Source: DATKPC01 sp035524275 (GTDB lineage Bacteria > Pseudomonadota > Gammaproteobacteria > Burkholderiales > Burkholderiaceae_F). Taken from it: 64,000 nucleotides of DNA. The stretch lies in the NCBI GenBank assembly GCA_035524275.1, contig DATKPC010000043.1, forward strand, positions 92,560 to 156,559, written 5' to 3'. The notes beneath the pieces are model-generated. The model saw only the letters and a list, made by a program, of their open reading frames with translations, was not told where the DNA came from and searched no databases. Positions 20,334 through 29,308 of the stretch are shown here, one piece after another. The position numbers and the translations under genes are program-made. The number at the start of each line of letters is the position of its first letter. Position 1 is the stretch's first letter.

Positions 20334-21260
20334 CTAATGCGAGGACGGCGACGCCGGCGCGGTCGACCCGGTCGCGAACAACTGGTGCGTGTCGACGGCG
20401 TCGAAGAGATATTCCGCATTGCAGAAATCGCACGAGACGCTGATCCGTCCCTGTTCCGCCAGGATGCCGTCGGCCTCCTCGCGCCCAAGAGCGATCAGCA
20501 TTCGGCCGATGCGCTCGCGCGAGCAGGTGCATGCGAAACGGGGCGATAGCGGCGCAAAGCGGTCCGTCGGTTCCTGCCCGAAGAGCCGGCGCGCCAGTTC
20601 GTCGGGCGCGACGCCGAGCAGTTCGGCGTTCGTCACGGTCGAGGCGAGCGCGTTGGCGCGGTCCCACAGGTCGGCGTCGTTCGGCGTCGTTTCCGCGGCG
20701 CCGCCGTGGTGCGGCAGCTTCTGCAGCAGCATCCCGGCGGCGAGGCGGTCGTTGGCAGCGAGCCAGAGTCGCGTTTCCAGCTGCTCCGACTGGCGCAGGT
20801 AGCCCTCCAACGCTTCGGCGATCGAATCGCCTTCGAGCGGGACGATGCCCTGGTACGGTGGCTGGCCCGGTCGCCGGTCTCGCGCGTCCAGCGTGATGGC
20901 GCAGCGCCCGCGACCTTGGGAGTTGACGAGCTGCCGCATTCGCGCCCCCGGGTCGATCGGCGCGTCGTTGCGCAGTTTCACGGTCGCGCGCAGCGCCAGG
21001 TCCGGCTGGCATTCGACGACGAGGAGCCGAACGGGCCCGTCCCCGTGGATCTGCAGGATCAGCGCGCCGTTGAACTTGATGGTCGTCGCCAAGAGGGCCG
21101 CGGCGGCGGTCGCCTCGCCGAGCAGGCGCGTGACCGGCGCCGGGTAGCCGTGGCGCTCCGCCATCGATCGCCAGCTGTCGCCGAGCCGGACGATCTCGCC
21201 GCGAACCGGGCCCGCGCGGAACAGGAACTTGATGAGCCGATCGTCCTGTTCCGGCGTCAT
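20334..21260 (-). CDS. hslO: Redox-regulated chaperone Hsp33
   Basis: Cytoplasmic holdase chaperone activated by oxidative stress through loss of zinc from four cysteines. The protein is 308 residues. The C-terminal zinc motif is intact: CTC in the segment RFACTCSRERI and CDFC in SVSCDFCNAEY. The N-terminal substrate-binding domain has LIKFLFRAGPVRGEIVRL. The ATG at 21260 overlaps a short upstream reading frame by four bases (ATGA on the minus strand). Redox chaperoning fits an organism that handles sulfur species and H2, but the gene is widespread in proteobacteria. Confidence 0.95.
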   Translation of the reverse strand: MTPEQDDRLIKFLFRAGPVRGEIVRLGDSWRSMAERHGYPAPVTRLLGEATAAAALLATTIKFNGALILQIHGDGPVRLLVVECQPDLALRATVKLRNDAPIDPGARMRQLVNSQGRGRCAITLDARDRRPGQPPYQGIVPLEGDSIAEALEGYLRQSEQLETRLWLAANDRLAAGMLLQKLPHHGGAAETTPNDADLWDRANALASTVTNAELLGVAPDELARRLFGQEPTDRFAPLSPRFACTCSRERIGRMLIALGREEADGILAEQGRISVSCDFCNAEYLFDAVDTHQLFATGSTAPASPSSH

Positions 21261-21403
21261 CCGATGCGCTTCAGCGTCGCACGATGCCGGTGCGCGCGTA
21301 CGAGGTGGCGAGCGCACGAGGCCAGGAGGCGTTCGACCTCGGACGCCACAAGGGCGTGGACATCGACCTGCGGCGTACGGTCGTCAAGCGGCTGGATGGG
21401 CAT
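21257..21403 (-). CDS. Short hypothetical ORF coupled to hslO
   Basis: A 48-residue reading frame (MPIQPLDDRTPQVDVHAL and so on) whose stop overlaps the hslO start by ATGA, the usual geometry of translational coupling. No domain is recognised; the middle (ASEVERLLASCARHLV) could form an amphipathic helix. The frame extends upstream to 21541 without convincing coding character, so the ATG at 21403 is a guess. It may be a leader peptide or simply chance in a G+C-rich region. Confidence 0.35.
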   Translation of the reverse strand: MPIQPLDDRTPQVDVHALVASEVERLLASCARHLVRAHRHRATLKRIG

Positions 21404-21632
21404 CGTCCGGATTGTATCCGCCGACCTGCATCCGGCGACCCGCGCCTCCCGGTGGCGGCACGATTCCCGACCACGGGTCGACGTCGCGACGGTTGTCCAT
21501 GTGAAAAATCGACATTCCTTCATGCGTAGGGATGATCCCATCGCCGCAGTTGGTAGTCCTTGGTGCTAAAAACAAGCGATGCGTCGCACAATCCCCGTGG
21601 TCTAGAGTGGGGTCCTGGTGGAGGGGGGATGA

Positions 21633-22004
21633 ATGAATTCCTTGGCCGTTTCATTGCGCAACCAAGTCCGCAGCCTGTTCCGGGTTCGCCGCGTACGCCG
21701 GCTGCCCAAGCGCGGCCCGAAGCCGCGCATCGGCGCGTCGATCTTCCGCGACGACGTCCGCTTGACCGTCCAGGCCGGGATGACCGACGAACTATGGCTA
21801 TGGTTCCTTGACCACAACTGGCGCGAACTCGCTTACCGCCCGGAGCGTCGTCGCTATCGCGAGGTTCCCTCCGGCACCGTGATGCGCCTCTTCGATTGCG
21901 ACTACAACGATCGCCTTCGCATCATGTTGGAAGCCGTCGACGGCGCGGCCTGGAAACCGACGCTGAGCGGCTCGACGCTGCGCACGGCGCAGTTCCGCCG
22001 TTGA
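21633..22004 (+). CDS. Conserved-looking hypothetical protein, basic
   Basis: A 123-residue protein of unknown function. The first 35 residues are highly basic (RVRRVRRLPKRGPKPR), then a mixed alpha/beta stretch follows with many aromatics (DELWLWFLDHNWRELAY). No membrane helix, signal peptide or known motif is seen. A strong purine run GGAGGGGGGATGA lies directly before the ATG at 21633, which supports translation. The region before it (21404-21632) is less G+C-rich and contains a possible -10 TAGAGT at 21603-21608. It is probably the first gene of a unit with the following hydrolase. Confidence 0.55.
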   Translation: MNSLAVSLRNQVRSLFRVRRVRRLPKRGPKPRIGASIFRDDVRLTVQAGMTDELWLWFLDHNWRELAYRPERRRYREVPSGTVMRLFDCDYNDRLRIMLEAVDGAAWKPTLSGSTLRTAQFRR

Positions 22005-22032
22005 ACCCGGTTCCGACCCGCAAGAACCTGCA

Positions 22033-22932
22033 CTGAAACCCTCGATTTCCCGCACGGCCGCGATCCGCGGCCTCACCTATCACGTCCGCGAGTGGGGCCC
22101 CGTCGGGGCGCCACAGCTGTGGCTGCTTCACGGCTGGATGGACGTGTCCGCTTCCTTCCAGTTCGTCGTCGACGAGCTGCAGCACGACTGGCACGTTCTC
22201 GCGCCCGACTGGCGCGGCTTCGGTTCGACGACCGCGCCGGCCGGCGCCGACTGCTACTGGTTTCCGGACTACCTCGCCGACCTCGATCTGCTGCTCGACG
22301 CGTTCGCCTCGGAGCAGGCGGGCGAGGACAAGCGCGTGCGGATCGTCGGGCACAGCATGGGCGGGAATATTGCGCTGCTCTACGCCGGCGTGCGGCCGCA
22401 GCGCCTCGCCGCGCTCGTGAACCTGGAGGGCTACGGCATGCGCGATGTCGCGGCTGACGAGGTTCCGGGGCGCTACGGTCGCTGGATCGACGAGCTCAAG
22501 GATCCGCCCGGCCTGCGCGACTACGCATCGCTCGACGACGTCGCGCGACGCCTGCAACACAACAATCCGCGGTTGCGCGCCGATCGCGCCGCCTTCCTGG
22601 CGCCGCACTGGGCGCGGCCGCGTCCCGATGGCCGCTACGAACTGGCGGCCGACGCGGCGCATCGGATCATCAACCCGGTGCCCTATCGCTGGGCCGACGT
22701 GGCGGCGTGCTGGAAGCGGATCGACTGCCCGGTGCTGTGGATCGACGCGGCCGACAGCGATGCGCCGCGGCACGCCGGCGGCGTCGACGAGGTGGCGCGT
22801 CGCGTGGAGCACCTCGCGCGCGTGACGGTCGTGCGCGTCGCCGACGCCGGACACATGCTGCATCACGACCAGCCGCGTGCCGTCGCGCAGGTCATCGAGG
22901 ACTTCCTGCGGCGCCATCCCGCCGGCGGCTGA
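22033..22932 (+). CDS. Alpha/beta hydrolase, probable CTG start
   Basis: A serine hydrolase of the alpha/beta fold (299 residues if started at 22033). The oxyanion region LLHGWMD, the nucleophile elbow GHSMGG (sequence IVGHSMGGNIA) and the late acid/His (VADAGHMLHHDQP) are all present. Substrates are unknown; esterase or epoxide/dienelactone hydrolase-like activities are possible. No ATG, GTG or TTG exists in frame between the upstream stop (21964) and the ATG at 22138, which lies inside the HGWMD motif. The conserved N-terminal beta strands begin right after a CTG at 22033 that would give MKPSISRTAAIRGLTYHVRE. A weak AAGAA precedes it. Confidence 0.75.
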   Translation: MKPSISRTAAIRGLTYHVREWGPVGAPQLWLLHGWMDVSASFQFVVDELQHDWHVLAPDWRGFGSTTAPAGADCYWFPDYLADLDLLLDAFASEQAGEDKRVRIVGHSMGGNIALLYAGVRPQRLAALVNLEGYGMRDVAADEVPGRYGRWIDELKDPPGLRDYASLDDVARRLQHNNPRLRADRAAFLAPHWARPRPDGRYELAADAAHRIINPVPYRWADVAACWKRIDCPVLWIDAADSDAPRHAGGVDEVARRVEHLARVTVVRVADAGHMLHHDQPRAVAQVIEDFLRRHPAGG

Positions 22933-23020
22933 CCGCGGCGGGCGTTGCGGCGGCGCGCCAGACGACGTCGCGCGCGGCGCGTCCGGCCAATTCGCGCGTC
23001 GCGCCAGCTAGACTCGCAGG

Positions 23021-23902
23021 ATGTCCCGTCGTCCACCCTCCGGTCCTGCGCGTTCCGGCGATTCGCGAGCCCGCAATGCCGACCTCCATTGTCATTCGAC
23101 CGCGTCCGATGGCGGGCTCGAACCGGCCGCGCTCGTGCAGCGCGCGGCGGAGCAGGGTGTCGAACTGCTGGCGCTGACGGACCATGACGTCCTCGCGGGT
23201 GTCGCCGCGGCTCGTGATGCGGCGACCCGGCTCGGAGTCCCCTTCGTGACCGGCGTCGAGATCTCGGTGACGTATGCCGGCCGGACCGTGCACGTCGTGG
23301 GCCTCGGATTCCGGCTCGATGACGAGGATCTCGCCAAGGGCCTCGAGAGCGTCCGCGGCGGGCGCCTCGGCCGCGCGCGCGCCATCGCCGGGGAGCTCGC
23401 CGCGGTCGGCATCGAAGGCGCCTACGAAGGCGCGCTGCGACATGCCGGCAATCCGCAACTCGTTTCGCGGACCCACTTCGCGCGTTACCTCGTCGAGTCC
23501 GGGGTCGCGCCCGACGTGCCGCGCGTCTTCGAGCGCTATCTCGCCGAAGGCAAGCCGGGCTACGTGCCGCAGCGCTGGGCAGGCCTGCCGCAGGCCGTCG
23601 GCTGGATTCGCGCCGCGGGCGGCGTGGCCGTGATCGCGCATCCTGGGCGCTACCGCGGCGGTGACACCTGGTTGTGGAGCCTGTGCAGCGACTTTCGCGC
23701 CGCGGGCGGCATCGCGATCGAGGTCGTCAGCAGCAGCCACACCGCCGACGACGTCGAGCGCTTCGCGCAGGTCGCGCGAGAGTTCGGCTTCGAGGCCTCG
23801 CGCGGCAGCGATTTCCACGCCCCCGGCGAGACCCACGCCGAGTTGGGCCGTGCCGCGCCGTTGCCGCGCGACCTCGTGCCGGTCTGGCATCGGTTCGCCT
23901 GA
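23021..23902 (+). CDS. PHP-domain phosphoesterase (3',5'-nucleoside bisphosphate phosphatase type)
   Basis: A 293-residue metal-dependent phosphoesterase of the YciV/RNase AM type, thought to act on 3',5'-bisphosphorylated nucleotides or short RNA 5' ends. PHP signatures are visible: ADLHCHSTASDG near residues 19-31, ALTDHDVLAG near 56-65, AHPGRY, and the C-terminal GSDFHAPGE with metal-binding Asp and His. It precedes a Sua5/YciO gene by 4 bases, a pairing also known in other proteobacteria (yciV-yciO), which supports both calls. A TAGACT box at 23009-23014 lies only a few bases before the ATG. Confidence 0.87.
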   Translation: MSRRPPSGPARSGDSRARNADLHCHSTASDGGLEPAALVQRAAEQGVELLALTDHDVLAGVAAARDAATRLGVPFVTGVEISVTYAGRTVHVVGLGFRLDDEDLAKGLESVRGGRLGRARAIAGELAAVGIEGAYEGALRHAGNPQLVSRTHFARYLVESGVAPDVPRVFERYLAEGKPGYVPQRWAGLPQAVGWIRAAGGVAVIAHPGRYRGGDTWLWSLCSDFRAAGGIAIEVVSSSHTADDVERFAQVAREFGFEASRGSDFHAPGETHAELGRAAPLPRDLVPVWHRFA

Positions 23903-23906
23903 CGCC

Positions 23907-24533
23907 ATGGCCCAGCGCTTCCAGGTCCATCCGGAACATCCGCACCTGCGGCCGCTGCGGCAGGCAGCGCAACTGATCGAGCACGGCGGCGTCGCGGCGG
24001 TACCGACCGATTCCTGCTACGCGCTCGCGTGCCACCTCGACGATCGCGAGGCGGCCGACCGGCTGCGGCGCATCCGCAGCATCGACCAACGGCACCACCT
24101 GACGCTGATGTGCCGCGACCTCGCGGAGATCGCGGCCTACGCCAAGGTCGACAACGCCCAGTACCGGATGCTGAGGCAGGCGACCCCGGGGCCGTACACG
24201 TTCATCTTCGAGGCGACGCGCGAGATCCCGCGCCGTCTGTCGCACCCCTCGCGCAAGACGATCGGCATCCGGATCCCGGCGCATCCGGTGCTGATGGCGC
24301 TGCTCGACGTGCTGGGCCAGGCGCTGATCAGCACGACGCTGATGCTGCCGGGCGACGAGTTGCCGCTGAACGATCCGGACGAGATCCGCCAGCGCCTCGA
24401 GCACGACATCGACCTCGTCATCGACGCGGGCGCCTGCGGCATCGAGCCGACGACGGTCGTCGATCTCAGCGGTCGCGACGCGGTCGTCGTGCGGCAGGGC
24501 TGCGGACCCCTCGAGGTGCTGGGCCTCGGGTAG
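23907..24533 (+). CDS. yciO: Sua5/YciO/YrdC-family protein (YciO type)
   Basis: A 208-residue protein with the YrdC fold that binds nucleotides and double-stranded RNA. The family core shows GGVAAVPTDSCYAL at residues 27-40 and KTIGIRIPAHPVL. Its closest relatives are of the YciO type, related to the enzymes making threonylcarbamoyl-adenylate for tRNA t6A, but YciO itself has weak or different activity. The pairing with the PHP phosphatase gene just upstream favours YciO over TsaC/Sua5. The start at 23907 is an ATG four bases after the previous stop. Confidence 0.83.
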   Translation: MAQRFQVHPEHPHLRPLRQAAQLIEHGGVAAVPTDSCYALACHLDDREAADRLRRIRSIDQRHHLTLMCRDLAEIAAYAKVDNAQYRMLRQATPGPYTFIFEATREIPRRLSHPSRKTIGIRIPAHPVLMALLDVLGQALISTTLMLPGDELPLNDPDEIRQRLEHDIDLVIDAGACGIEPTTVVDLSGRDAVVVRQGCGPLEVLGLG

Positions 24534-24632
24534 CCACGCCCGGGGGGCGCCACCCGTCCTGCTAGACTCATCGGCTCCCCGGCCGGCGGGAGTTTCCCGC
24601 TGCGCGCGGCGGTTTTTTGCATTCGAAACCCC

Positions 24633-25835
24633 ATGTACGAAGACCGCGTTCTTTCAGGCATGCGCCCGACCGGGTCGTGCCACATCGGCCACTACCACGG
24701 CGCCCTCAAGAACTGGGTGCGGCTGCAGGACGAGCATCCGTGCTTCTTCTTTGCCGCCGACTGGCACGCGCTGACGACGCATTACGAGTCGCCGGAGGTC
24801 GTCGGCGAGAGCGTCTGGGACATGCTGATCGATTGGTTCGCCGCCGGAATCGACCCGGCGAAGGCGACCGTGTTCGTGCAGTCGCGCGTTCCGGAACACG
24901 CCGAACTGTTCCTGCTGCTGGCCATGTCGACGCCGCTGGGGTGGCTCGAGCGCGTGCCGACCTACAAGGACCAGATCGAGAAGCTGAAGGATCGCGACCT
25001 GTCGACGTTCGGCTTCCTCGGCTACCCGTTGATGCAGGCGGCCGACATCCTGATCTACCGCGCGACGCAGGTCCCGGTCGGCGAAGACCAGGTTCCGCAC
25101 ATCGAGATGACGCGCGAGGTCGCGCGGCGATTCAACAACCTCTTCGGGCGCGAACCGGGCTTCGAGGAGAAGGCGCAGGCCGCCGTGAAGAAGCTCGGGG
25201 CGCGGCGCGCCAAGCTCTATCTCGAGGCGCGCGCGCGCTACCAGGAGCACGGCGACGAGGGTGCGCTGGAACAGGCGCGGGCGTTGCTCGCCGAGTCGCA
25301 GAGCCTGTCGCACGGCGATCGCGAGCGTCTTTTCGGCTACCTCGAAGGCGCACGCCGCGTCATTCTCGTCGAGCCGGAGGCGGCCCTTACCGCATCGTCG
25401 CGACTGACCGGGCTCGACGGGCAGAAGATGTCCAAGAGCTACGGCAACGCCGTGCTGATGCGCGAGGAGCCGAAGACGCTGGGCGAGAAGATCCGCCGCA
25501 TGCCGACCGATCCGGCTCGCGTGCGCCGCACCGATCGCGGCGACCCGGACCGTTGCCCGGTCTGGAACTTCCACATGCATTACAGCGACGATGCGACCCG
25601 CCAGTGGGTCCAGCAGGGTTGCCGCAGCGCCGGGATCGGCTGCCTCGAATGCAAGCAGCCGGTGATCGACGCGATGCTGCGCGAGCAGGAGCCGTGGCGC
25701 CAGCGCGCGCAGCCCTACCTGGACGATCCTTCGCTGCTGCGATCCATCGTTGCCGACGGCTGTGACCGCGCCCGCCGCGTCGCGCAGGAGACGATGCGCG
25801 ACGTCCGCGAGGCCATGGGCCTCGCGTTCACGTGA
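24633..25835 (+). CDS. trpS: Tryptophan--tRNA ligase
   Basis: Class Ic aminoacyl-tRNA synthetase that charges tRNA-Trp. The protein is 400 residues, longer than the roughly 335 of E. coli because of an insertion of about 60 residues before the KMSKS loop (EARARYQEHGDEGALEQARA region). This longer form is common in betaproteobacteria. The catalytic motifs are GSCHIGHYHG (HIGH) at residues 14-23 and DGQKMSKSYGN. A putative -10 TAGACT lies at 24563-24568 upstream. The methyltransferase gene overlaps its stop by four bases. Confidence 0.95.
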   Translation: MYEDRVLSGMRPTGSCHIGHYHGALKNWVRLQDEHPCFFFAADWHALTTHYESPEVVGESVWDMLIDWFAAGIDPAKATVFVQSRVPEHAELFLLLAMSTPLGWLERVPTYKDQIEKLKDRDLSTFGFLGYPLMQAADILIYRATQVPVGEDQVPHIEMTREVARRFNNLFGREPGFEEKAQAAVKKLGARRAKLYLEARARYQEHGDEGALEQARALLAESQSLSHGDRERLFGYLEGARRVILVEPEAALTASSRLTGLDGQKMSKSYGNAVLMREEPKTLGEKIRRMPTDPARVRRTDRGDPDRCPVWNFHMHYSDDATRQWVQQGCRSAGIGCLECKQPVIDAMLREQEPWRQRAQPYLDDPSLLRSIVADGCDRARRVAQETMRDVREAMGLAFT

Positions 25836-26404
25836 CGGGCGCCCCGTCGCCCTGGGTCCGCCGCTTCGCGCATCTCGTCAGGCCCGCCGCTTCGGCGCTT
25901 GACCTCGCTTGCGGAAGCGGGCGGCATGCGGCATTTCTTGCCGGACTCGGTGCGAAGGTCGTCGCCGCCGATCGCGATCCCGCGTGCGGCGCCGCGCTGG
26001 CCGGCGTCGATGGCGTGCGGTTCGTCGCCTGCGACCTGGAAGGCGACGCCTGGCCCTTTGCCGGCCAGCGCTTCGATGCGATCGTCGTCACGAACTACCT
26101 CCATCGACCGCTGTTTCCGCGGATCGCGGCGGCGCTCGCGCCGGGCGGCGTGCTGATCTACGAGACGTTCGCCGTCGGCCATCAGCGCTTCGGGCGTCCG
26201 AGCCGGCCGCAGTTCCTGCTGCGCCCCGGCGAACTGCTGCGCGGCTTCATGCCCGTGCTGCGCATCGTCGCCTACGAGGACGGCGTCGTCGGCGACCCGG
26301 CCGCGGCGCGCGTGCAGCGCCTCTGCGCCGTGCACGACCTCGCGGAGCGCGACGCCGCGGAAGGTGCGCCGCTGGCGCCGCTTCCGCCGCGTCCGCCGCA
26401 GTAG
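25832..26404 (+). CDS. SAM-dependent class I methyltransferase
   Basis: A 190-residue cytoplasmic methyltransferase of the TehB/UbiE-like type. Motif I, ALDLACGSGRHAAFLAGLG, is at residues 22-40 and an acidic residue (VAADRD) closes the second strand. The start is a GTG at 25832 within the trpS stop (GTGA overlap), so it is translationally coupled to trpS. The substrate is unknown. The C-terminal 20 residues are proline/alanine-rich and unlikely to be structured. It ends shortly before dapA. Confidence 0.8.
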   Translation: MTGAPSPWVRRFAHLVRPAASALDLACGSGRHAAFLAGLGAKVVAADRDPACGAALAGVDGVRFVACDLEGDAWPFAGQRFDAIVVTNYLHRPLFPRIAAALAPGGVLIYETFAVGHQRFGRPSRPQFLLRPGELLRGFMPVLRIVAYEDGVVGDPAAARVQRLCAVHDLAERDAAEGAPLAPLPPRPPQ

Positions 26405-26428
26405 AATGGCCGACTTTCCGGAGCCGAC

Positions 26429-27304
<876 letters not shown>

Positions 27305-27406
27305 CGCGGCGGCCGCAAGCCGGCGCCGCATCGAATCGAAAACCAGGAAGATCGCCGCGCGTTTGCGCGCAGCAGGGCGCGAATCCCCCGGAGGAGATCA
27401 AGGCTT

Positions 27407-28642
27407 GTGATGTTCACGATGATCAGAATGCGACGCCGCCTCGTCGTCGTCGCCGCGCTGCTGGCCCTGGCCGGCTGCGACACGGTGCGCTCCTGGCTCG
27501 GCATCGACGACCAGGAGTACAAGTCGAAGGCGCCGAAGCCGGTCAAGCTCGAGGTCCCTCCCGACCTCGCGCCGCAGCCGAAGGACGATCGGTTCAGCGT
27601 GCCGGAGCGCGGCCAGGCGACGGCCTCGGCGACCGCAGCGGCGGCGGCTGCGTCCAATGGCTCGATCGCGCCGGCCGCCGTGGCCACGGCGGCCGCATCG
27701 CCGGCTCCGGTCGCGACGGCCGGCTCGGTCGCGCCGACCTCCGCCGCCGCGCATATCGAGCGCGATGGCGCGCAGCGTTGGCTCGCCGTCGCGCTGGCGC
27801 CGGAGGCAACCTACGCCGGCGTGAAGGAGTTCTTCGCCGCGGCGGACATGACGATCGCGCGCGAGGATCCGCAGTTGGGCCTGATCGAGACCGACTGGTC
27901 GGAGCGCCGCGCGAAGGATCCGGAAAGCAACAAGGGCATCTTCGGCGGCACGTTCGGGCTGATGCTGCAGCACCTGACCTCGACCGGCCTGCGCGACCGC
28001 TATCGCGTGCGCATCGAGCGCGCCGCCAACGGCCAGTCGCTCGTCTTCGTCTCGCATCGCGGCCTGGAGGAGGTCTATACCTCGCGGCAGAAGGACTCGA
28101 CGACGTGGGAGCCGGCGCCGCCGGCGCCGGAACTCGAGGAGGAAATGCTGCAGCGGCTGCTGATCAAGTTCGGCGGCGTCGCCGCGCCGGCACCGATGCA
28201 GGCGAACGCGGCGGCGACGCCGAAGCCGGCAGCCGCCCCGGCCGCTGCGCCAGCCGCGGTGCCTTCGATCGGACACCTGGTGAAGGGCGACGGCGGCCTC
28301 ATCACCGCGATCTCGCTCGACCAGCCGTTCGACCGTGCCTGGCGCCAGGTCGGTCTCGCGCTCGATCGCGGCGGGTTCACCGTCGAGGACCGCGATCGCG
28401 CCAAGGGCCTGTTCTTCGTCCGCTACATCGATCCGGATTACGAGCAGGGCGTCAAGGACAAGCAGTCCTGGTACGCACGCCTGTTCGGCTCCGACCCGAA
28501 GCTCACCGCGCAGCAGTTCCGCATCGCGGTGGCTGGCGCCGGGGACGTCTCGAGCGTGATGGTGCAGGACGCCAATGGCGAGACGGATCGCACGCCGACC
28601 GCGGAGCGCATCCTGAAACTCGTCAACGACCAGTTGCGATGA
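27407..28642 (+). CDS. bamC: Outer membrane protein assembly lipoprotein BamC
   Basis: Accessory lipoprotein of the BAM complex that folds beta-barrel proteins into the outer membrane. The protein is 411 residues. A lipoprotein signal ends in LALAGC with the lipidated cysteine near residue 24, and the following segment (DTVRSWLGIDDQEYKSKAPK) is the BamC unstructured lasso. An Ala-rich linker (about 70-115) leads to two helix-grip domains. The listed start is a GTG at 27407, 10 bases after GAGGAG; ATGs at 27410, 27419 and 27428 are alternatives. It lies 102 bases downstream of dapA, the usual neighbour. Confidence 0.9.
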   Translation: MMFTMIRMRRRLVVVAALLALAGCDTVRSWLGIDDQEYKSKAPKPVKLEVPPDLAPQPKDDRFSVPERGQATASATAAAAAASNGSIAPAAVATAAASPAPVATAGSVAPTSAAAHIERDGAQRWLAVALAPEATYAGVKEFFAAADMTIAREDPQLGLIETDWSERRAKDPESNKGIFGGTFGLMLQHLTSTGLRDRYRVRIERAANGQSLVFVSHRGLEEVYTSRQKDSTTWEPAPPAPELEEEMLQRLLIKFGGVAAPAPMQANAAATPKPAAAPAAAPAAVPSIGHLVKGDGGLITAISLDQPFDRAWRQVGLALDRGGFTVEDRDRAKGLFFVRYIDPDYEQGVKDKQSWYARLFGSDPKLTAQQFRIAVAGAGDVSSVMVQDANGETDRTPTAERILKLVNDQLR

Positions 28643-28652
28643 GCCGGCAAGG

Positions 28653-28678
28653 GGCGCCGCGGACGTCGGTGCGGCGCC
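28653..28678 (+). terminator. Hairpin 1 after bamC
   Basis: GGCGCCGC (28653-28660) pairs with GCGGCGCC (28671-28678) around a 10-base loop, starting 10 bases after the bamC stop. No T-run follows, so this may be a stabilising 3' structure or a Rho-assisted end rather than a classical terminator. Confidence 0.5.
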
Positions 28679-28709
28679 TACCGTTGCGCGAATGCGTGAG
28701 GGCTTAGCG

Positions 28710-28729
28710 GGTCCGGTGCAAGCCGGACC
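28710..28729. other. Hairpin 2 after bamC
   Basis: GGTCCGG (28710-28716) and CCGGACC (28723-28729) form a perfect 7-bp stem with a 6-base loop. It stands between the bamC hairpin and the stronger stem at 28769, in a 189-base region with no gene. Confidence 0.5.
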
Positions 28730-28768
28730 GGCTCGAACCCACACGGCAACACGTCAAGCCAGGACATG

Positions 28769-28798
28769 GACAAAGGGCCGCAGATGCGGCCCTTTGTC
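28769..28798. terminator. Bidirectional terminator between bamC and the convergent lipoprotein gene
   Basis: A perfect 13-bp stem, GACAAAGGGCCGC (28769-28781) with GCGGCCCTTTGTC (28786-28798), closes on a 4-base loop (AGAT). On the plus strand the stem ends in TTTGTCTT, giving a partial U-tract. It separates bamC from the oppositely oriented lipoprotein gene and can end transcription from both. Confidence 0.75.
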
Positions 28799-28831
28799 TT
28801 GGCGTCGCGCCGCGCGGGCGCGTTCGAATCG

Positions 28832-29131
28832 TTACTTCTTGGTCGCGTCGGTCGCCGCGTCCTTCGCCGCTTCGACAGCCTTGCCTGCTGCGTCCTTGGC
28901 AGCGTCGGCGGCCTTGCCCGCGGCGTCCTTCGCGGCGTCGCCGGCCTGCGCGGCCGCATCCTTCGCGGCATCCGCAGCCTTGCCCGCAGCATCCTTGGCG
29001 GCGTCGGCAGCCTTGCCCGCGGCATCCTTTGCCGCGTCCACGGCGGCGGCGGGCGCCGCCGGCGTTTCCTGCTTGCTGCACGCGCCGAGGAACGCGAGGC
29101 AGATCGAAGCCACGATCAACAGCTTGTTCAT
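28832..29131 (-). CDS. Small lipoprotein with six 11-residue repeats (LEA-like)
   Basis: A 99-residue lipoprotein. The signal peptide ends in LAFLGAC, with Cys18 as the predicted lipid site. After a short Pro/Ala linker, residues 32-97 are six tandem 11-residue units of the form DAAKDAAGKAA. The third unit is AAQAG-like at its end and the last has diverged to EAAKDAATDAT. Such 11-mers resemble group 3 LEA proteins and form extended amphipathic helices. The residue after Cys is Ser, which favours the outer membrane. A GAGAGGG site lies 9 bases before the ATG. The role is unknown; membrane or envelope protection is an inference. Confidence 0.75.
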   Translation of the reverse strand: MNKLLIVASICLAFLGACSKQETPAAPAAAVDAAKDAAGKAADAAKDAAGKAADAAKDAAAQAGDAAKDAAGKAADAAKDAAGKAVEAAKDAATDATKK

Positions 29132-29263
29132 CGAGTCACCCTCTCACGAAGTTGGTTCTGGATTGTCGAACGAGTCGATTGGCGCCTCTGTTGTTCTCAT
29201 CGCGCAGCCTGAGGCTGACAGCGGTGGCTGACTTCGTGCGCGGCAGCAATCACCCGGGCCGGC

Positions 29264-29269
29264 ATTATA
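29264..29269 (-). promoter_or_regulatory. Candidate -10 element upstream of the lipoprotein gene
   Basis: TATAAT on the minus strand (complement of ATTATA at 29264-29269) lies in the 177-base gap upstream of the repeat lipoprotein. No good -35 is present, and the implied leader would be about 125 bases. Confidence 0.4.
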
Positions 29270-29308
29270 GACCGCGGGGACCGCGGGCCCCCGAGCGTGG
29301 TTTTCGCG

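Noticed and set aside
28681..28760. tRNA-like or tmRNA-like segment with GGCTCGAACCC
   Set aside because: The T-loop-like word is present, but no acceptor stem, anticodon arm or CCA-compatible end can be folded. The GGTCCGG/CCGGACC hairpin explains the sequence better.
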